Source: Telopea speciosissima (lineage: Eukaryota; Streptophyta; Magnoliopsida; Proteales; Proteaceae). Taken from it: a DNA stretch of 64,000 nt. The translations under genes and the position numbers were made by a program. This document shows positions 59,831 to 64,000 of this stretch, one piece after another. The DNA lies in assembly GCF_018873765.1 (NCBI RefSeq), contig NC_057921.1, positions 64,965,557-65,029,556 on the forward strand. Direction: 5' to 3'. Under the pieces are notes generated by a model, which saw nothing but the letters and a program-made list of their open reading frames with translations, was not told where the DNA came from and did not search any database. Each line of letters opens with the position of its first letter. Within the stretch, counting starts at the first letter, position 1.

Positions 59831-62800
59831 CTATGCACCAAAATAGTCCTCGGGAACATAGAACTTTAATCCAAGTGCCTACAATGAGGGAGAAAGTAGG
59901 AGACATTAGCAGAGCCAATTAAGATAAAGCAAACTCTTGAGCCTTGTTCCAGATTGAAGCTGAAGTCCTAATTTTTCCAAATTCAGACAATCAGCATAAA
60001 ACTGCAATACTGCATATTTCGGGTAATGAGATGATGACAGGAAACAGAGATATAAACAATTCAGGCAAAAGTGCAATAATCATGGATAAAATATGATGAG
60101 ATTTCTTATTGAATAGTGTCCTTAAAGGTACAACAGACCTCCTCCGCCATTAGTAGCCTCTTCTTGGTTTTCTTCTTCCTTTTTCCCTTCCCCCCCCCCC
60201 CCCCCTCCCCTCCCCTCCCCCTCCCCCTCCCCCTCCTCCTCCTCTTTTGAGGTAGATGTTAGGGAAAATGGGCAATTAGAGTTCCATTCCATTAATTGGT
60301 GATAGAGACCCAATCCACCTAACTATAATGCAGTAGTTTCTAAGTTCCATCTTCAAATACAAGAGAACAACAACTCAGCCTTGTCCCAACTAAATGGGGC
60401 TGGCTACATGGATCCTTGCCCTTCAATCATCTCTATTCGAGGTCATACTCGATACAAGGCCTAAGCTATGCATGTCTTTCCCCACTTCTCCTAAGGTAAT
60501 TTTAGATTTGCCCCGGGCTCTTTTAGTTGCTTCAATCTGAATCAAATCATTCTTCCGTACTGGAGCATCCAAAGGCCTTCGTTGAACATGCCCATGCCAC
60601 CTCAAACAACTTTCTAGTAGCTTATTATATATCGGAGCTACTCCCAAATCAGCCCTAATATGGTCATTCATTACTTTATCCTTCCTAATTTTGCACTCAT
60701 CCATCCCCAAATGCAAGAACATACCTGGTACAACCCCAGTTGTAATGACTTAAGAAAAGTTAAGAAAATGAGGAAGAGAAGACATCTACCTCCACCAGTT
60801 AAAATGGCCAAGTGAAGGACAATTGTCACTTACTCTTTGCAAGAAGATCATCTTTACATACAGCAGCAATGCAGCATGAGTAGGGATTCTAACATGAGCA
60901 GTTATTTTACATTGTGGCACCAATCAGTATGAAGCATGTGCCTTTAAAATAGGTAATTTGGACTCTGTAGAAATTGTAGTCAAATCATCTCAACTAATCT
61001 AAGCCACATCCTAACTACTTTGGCTTGGCTAGTATCCTCTTTCGCTTTTTCACTCTACAATCTGCTAGGGCTGTCAATGGATCAGATCATGATGGCCAGT
61101 GCTTGGTTGTTGATGTGTTAGAGATGAAGATGGGATTTTGACCCCAATTCTGGGGTACAACTCCCACAAACTTTACCAGTGAAGTATGCTGGCATCTTCA
61201 TGTCCGCATATAATTGGGAATTACCATCATTAACATTAGAGTTATTTGCATGTGAGGTGTACAGCATATTTGTGTAGCCAACCCTTTCGTTGGGATAAGG
61301 CTTAGTTAGGTTGAGTTGGGTAACCTATCATTTTACATAATATCTACTATGAGTCCTACATGGCTAAAACGCAGTCCAAGTAGGCCAGTTTCTGCACAGG
61401 GCCAATAGAGTACCCCAGAAAGCAAAAGACAGAAAAGTTAATTAAACAAATTCTTACTCTAATTGGAGCCAAGAAGCTGACATCATGATACATAATCTCA
61501 GATGGAGAAAAGGTATGTGATCCCCACCCATATAGAATTTGCAGCCAAAAGGAGCCGCATTTGGTTGCTTGACTACCAGTATGCCTAAGAACTCAAGCAC
61601 AACGATCTAAATTTGATAGTATAAATTTCTATTAAAATCAACACTTTAATCATCCTAACTACCATAAGTCTCAACCTAGTTTTTAAAATTGAACGGACTG
61701 GACTGGCAATCAAACCGGCTCAAACCAGAGGCTCTCTTTTGTTTGACTCGAGCAAAGAACTACCTGAAATCCAAAACTGGAAGCAAACTTCTCAGTTTTT
61801 GTTTTTTTTTTTTTAACAAGATGATTTTCAGAGAACTGTCCAGTTCATTTTACTTTTCTGCTTCAGCAAAAAACAAATTTTTAGACGTATGTGAGGAGAC
61901 ATGAACTCAGTAACTATTACTAAAGCAGAAGCATACCAATCATTGTGCCAATGGGTGCTTCTGTTGTATATATCTTTCATTTGTTTCTAATTTTTTTCCA
62001 AACCTTAATTATTTTTACTTTTTTTTTTCCAAACCTTAATTACAGATCACCCCCTGGTTTTTGAAAAAACTTAAATGTCCCCCTCTACAGTAACGGTGTT
62101 AGTCTGCTGTTAGTTATTGGTGTGAAAGGACTATTTTCCCCTTGTACTAAAACATTAGAATTAAATTTACAATACTACCCTTCCTTCATCTTCAACATTG
62201 GTCAAGGGTAGTTTAGAGATTTAAATTTATTAACTAGCTGACATCATCACTTAATAGCATAAAACTAACGTTAGGGACTAATTTGTCATTTTGAGTTCTA
62301 AACCAGGGGGTGATTTGAGTTTTTTCAAAAACCAGGGAGTGATCTGAGTTTCGATTGAAAACCAGGGGGTGATCTGTAAATTACCCTTCTTTTTTTTCAA
62401 ACTGCAGTTTGACCAGTCAAAACCAGAACTGAGACTATTTTCTGTTAAATGCCGATCTGGTTTTAGAAACTATAGTATCAACATGTTGCTCCAATTTTCA
62501 AGTAATGTTGCCCACGCCAGAAGTGAAACCAATTTGAATCATCTACCACTGTCTACACTTGTAGAAAACCACATCATCCAGCAGAACCATAAGTTCGAGT
62601 GTTTAGAGAATACCATAACTGAAATGCAACTAAAAGTTATGACTAGTGCCAAAAGATGATGAAATTATCTAACAATATCATTACCTGAGCAAATTTGATA
62701 TCTGCATCACTATGATCTTTGACTCTTCCAGCTGCGTCACCAACATAAAAGGATCTAAAAATGCAGGGAAAAAAATATATCAAACTGGGTTTTCATAAAA

Positions 62801-63094
62801 AGGTAACATGTTAAAGATCATGCAATTAGATGATATAGTATCAGATAATTCTTTTTTAATGATTTACAAGTTCATTAGATGGCTTAAAAGCCAATAATGA
62901 AGAGATAGAAGCAATAAAAAAATAAAACAGAATAACAGGAGAAACGAAGACACAACAGAATAATACTGATCCATATCAATTGGGATGCCAGAGTTGAACT
63001 GTTGCTCCATTATTCTCCACATTCCTGTTTTTGGCTTGCGAAAGGGATCTTCTGTTTGTCCAGTAGTTTTTCCCAACCCACAAGCAACAAAAAC
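59831..63094 (-). CDS. ZDP: Polynucleotide 3'-phosphatase ZDP-like, C-terminal exons (partial)
   Basis: Removes 3'-phosphate from DNA ends during single-strand break repair and, in plants, active demethylation. Exons in coding order: 63094-62967, 62754-62685, 59878-59831. Phases join, and the last exon ends GLKFYVPEDYFGA-stop. The first visible exon reads VFVACGLGKTTGQTEDPFRK and then TGMWRIMEQQFN. The second gives SFYVGDAAGRVKDHSDADIK, the HAD-phosphatase motif IV with paired aspartates. The nucleophile (DxDGT-type) exon and any PARP-like zinc fingers would be upstream, beyond position 64000; no further exon was found at 63095-64000, so a long intron begins there. The last intron is 2.8 kb and holds RTE LINE fragments and a MITE. 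Calling it ZDP, and not another PNKP-type phosphatase, rests on the C-terminal match. Confidence 0.88.
60190..60249. repeat. C16 run plus CCCCT/CCT microsatellite
   Basis: A run of 16 C followed by TCCCC, TCCCCC and TCC units, pure pyrimidine for about 60 bp within the last ZDP intron. Confidence 0.9.
60368..60722 (-). mobile_element. RTE-type LINE 3' fragment in ZDP intron
   Basis: On the minus strand an open frame (60722-60423) encodes LRWHGHVQRRPLDAPVRKND, then IQIEATKRARGKSKITLGEV, the RTE reverse transcriptase C-terminus. It is followed by the tail CCCCATTTAGTTGGGACAAG. It is the same family as 12313-12504. It is 5'-truncated and non-functional. Confidence 0.85.
61274..61318 (+). repeat. 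Short RTE LINE tail relic
   Basis: GTAGCCAACCCTTTCGTTGGGATAAGGCTTAG and following match the 3' tail of the RTE copies at 12463-12504 and 60371-60415, in plus orientation. Only about 45 bp is visible. Confidence 0.6.
62041..62378. repeat. TIR element with tandem terminal motifs
   Basis: Perfect 21-bp inverted ends: TACAGATCACCCCCTGGTTTT at 62041-62061 and its complement at 62358-62378. Just inside the right end, the AACCAGGG(G/A)GTGAT motif occurs three times in direct orientation (near 62304, 62330 and 62361). It lies in the last ZDP intron. Left of it, a TTTTCCAAACCTTAATT phrase is duplicated (near 61995 and 62026). Confidence 0.85.
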
Positions 63095-64000
63095 CTGCAG
63101 TCAGACATTAAAAGAATAAACTATTTACACCATTTCCCAGAGGGATTATATACAAACTGGGGAAAAGTTAAGGATTAAAGAGAAGAACCACTTGTATTTG
63201 CCAAACTAGCTTAATGGGTATTGATACCAATATTGATGGCTCTGCAGCAAACAATAAATCTAGATATGGGAGAATGATGCAAGATCATGAGAAGATCCAT
63301 TTGTTGATTCTACAAGTGTTTCACAACATAACAGGATTTTCTGTGGAAATTAAATCCATGAATCATGGACTTCAACTTGCAAATGATTCAAACTTCAAAG
63401 GATTTCTAGAGAGAATGTAATTCAGAGTGCTGCTAATGTGGGATACTTGAAGGCAGATTCTTCTTGGGAAGCTAGAAGCAACGATTCATAATATTCTATT
63501 GGGCATTTGGGCACTCAAGGAGATCCACTTTTGAAGAGAGAATCTAACAGTTAATCAGTAATGTTCTTATTGTAGTAACTCTGATGAGATTCTTGGTATT
63601 TTAATACTATCCAATTTTATATTTGGGCAATTGAGAATATCCAAATTTAAAAAGTGAAAATCTGCCAGTTATGCTCCTAATTCTAGTAATTCTGATGAGA
63701 TTCTTCAGTATACTCCTGACTTTCCTTCTCATTTTCAACTATCCTGAAGATGCTCAACATTGCATGCACACTGCTTGTGAACATTTGAATGTTCGATGAA
63801 AATTTTAGTATTTTACCCTTGTCCATTAACAAGGGAAGAAGTTTCAGTTTGTGCAACAAGTTACATGGTAAGTAAAATGTAGGAAGAAGCCAACCATAGA
63901 ATGCAGAATTTATTACTCGACCTGAAGTCCAAGGGGATAAGTCCATAAACTTTATTCTCCAATAAATAGAGCACATCCTCGATGTACCACAGCAAAACTT

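Noticed and set aside
63214-63420. Plus-strand 68-codon frame near the window end
   Set aside because: Lies in an expected ZDP intron, has no motif and no splice context.
63683-63976. Minus-strand frame as a further ZDP exon
   Set aside because: It lacks any ZDP-like sequence (no FTNE or SKIGRLN-type motif) and does not lead into VFVACGLG in phase.
1-64000. CRISPR arrays, bacterial operons, phage genes, tRNA or rRNA genes
   Set aside because: No regular spacer arrays, Shine-Dalgarno-led gene runs or structural RNA genes were seen; tRNA-like B-box sequence at 47114 belongs to a SINE.

Overview
This is nuclear DNA from a flowering plant. The evidence is AT-rich intergenic DNA, genes split into many short exons by GT-AG introns of 70 bp to 4.8 kb, plant-specific families (ALMT anion channel, a plant GT4-like glycosyltransferase, chloroplast uroporphyrinogen decarboxylase, a ZDP-type DNA 3'-phosphatase), and plant transposons (L1 and RTE LINEs, Au-like SINEs, hAT- and Mutator-like MITEs, gypsy-type LTR remnants). 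I cannot name the species. All exon models were built by hand. Junction phases agree throughout and total lengths fit the families.

Layout. 1-5,000: a MITE, a 5'-truncated L1-type LINE on the minus strand with recognisable target duplications, and a hAT MITE. 5,037-22,664 (+): a complete TIMELESS gene, 20 coding exons and 1,283 aa, with two E2F-like sites just upstream; its introns hold a decayed gypsy element, an RTE LINE tail, a SINE and a pyrimidine-rich minisatellite. 22,840-25,400: a hAT-like element carrying telomere-like repeats, and a GC-rich island. 25,846-29,393 (-): a complete ALMT gene, 6 exons and 571 aa. 30,000-35,100: repeats, including a Mutator-like MITE inserted exactly at the edge of a hAT-like element. 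35,781-46,190 (-): a 14-exon, 1,030-aa membrane-anchored glycosyltransferase. 47,000-48,300: a SINE and a hairpin MITE. 49,032-54,112 (-): a complete chloroplast uroporphyrinogen decarboxylase, 5 exons and 412 aa. 54,705-56,510 (+): a single-exon 601-aa acidic, probably plastid protein that I cannot name, divergent from the decarboxylase. 56,854-58,730 (+): an internally deleted gypsy-like LTR element with a MITE nested in its 5' LTR. 59,831-63,094 (-): the last three exons of a ZDP-like polynucleotide 3'-phosphatase, whose upstream exons lie beyond the window.

The genes are unlinked housekeeping or physiological genes, not a cluster. TIMELESS (replication-fork protection) and ZDP (single-strand break end cleaning) both serve genome maintenance. 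The decarboxylase (tetrapyrrole synthesis) and its divergent neighbour are both predicted plastid proteins and share a 592-bp intergenic region with one ACGT-core element. I found no clear sign of a new multi-gene system. The best novelty is structural: a two-copy MITE family with exact 10-bp target duplications and resolvable nesting, a duplicated C-terminal module in TIMELESS encoded by same-phase exons, and the unnamed acidic plastid protein.
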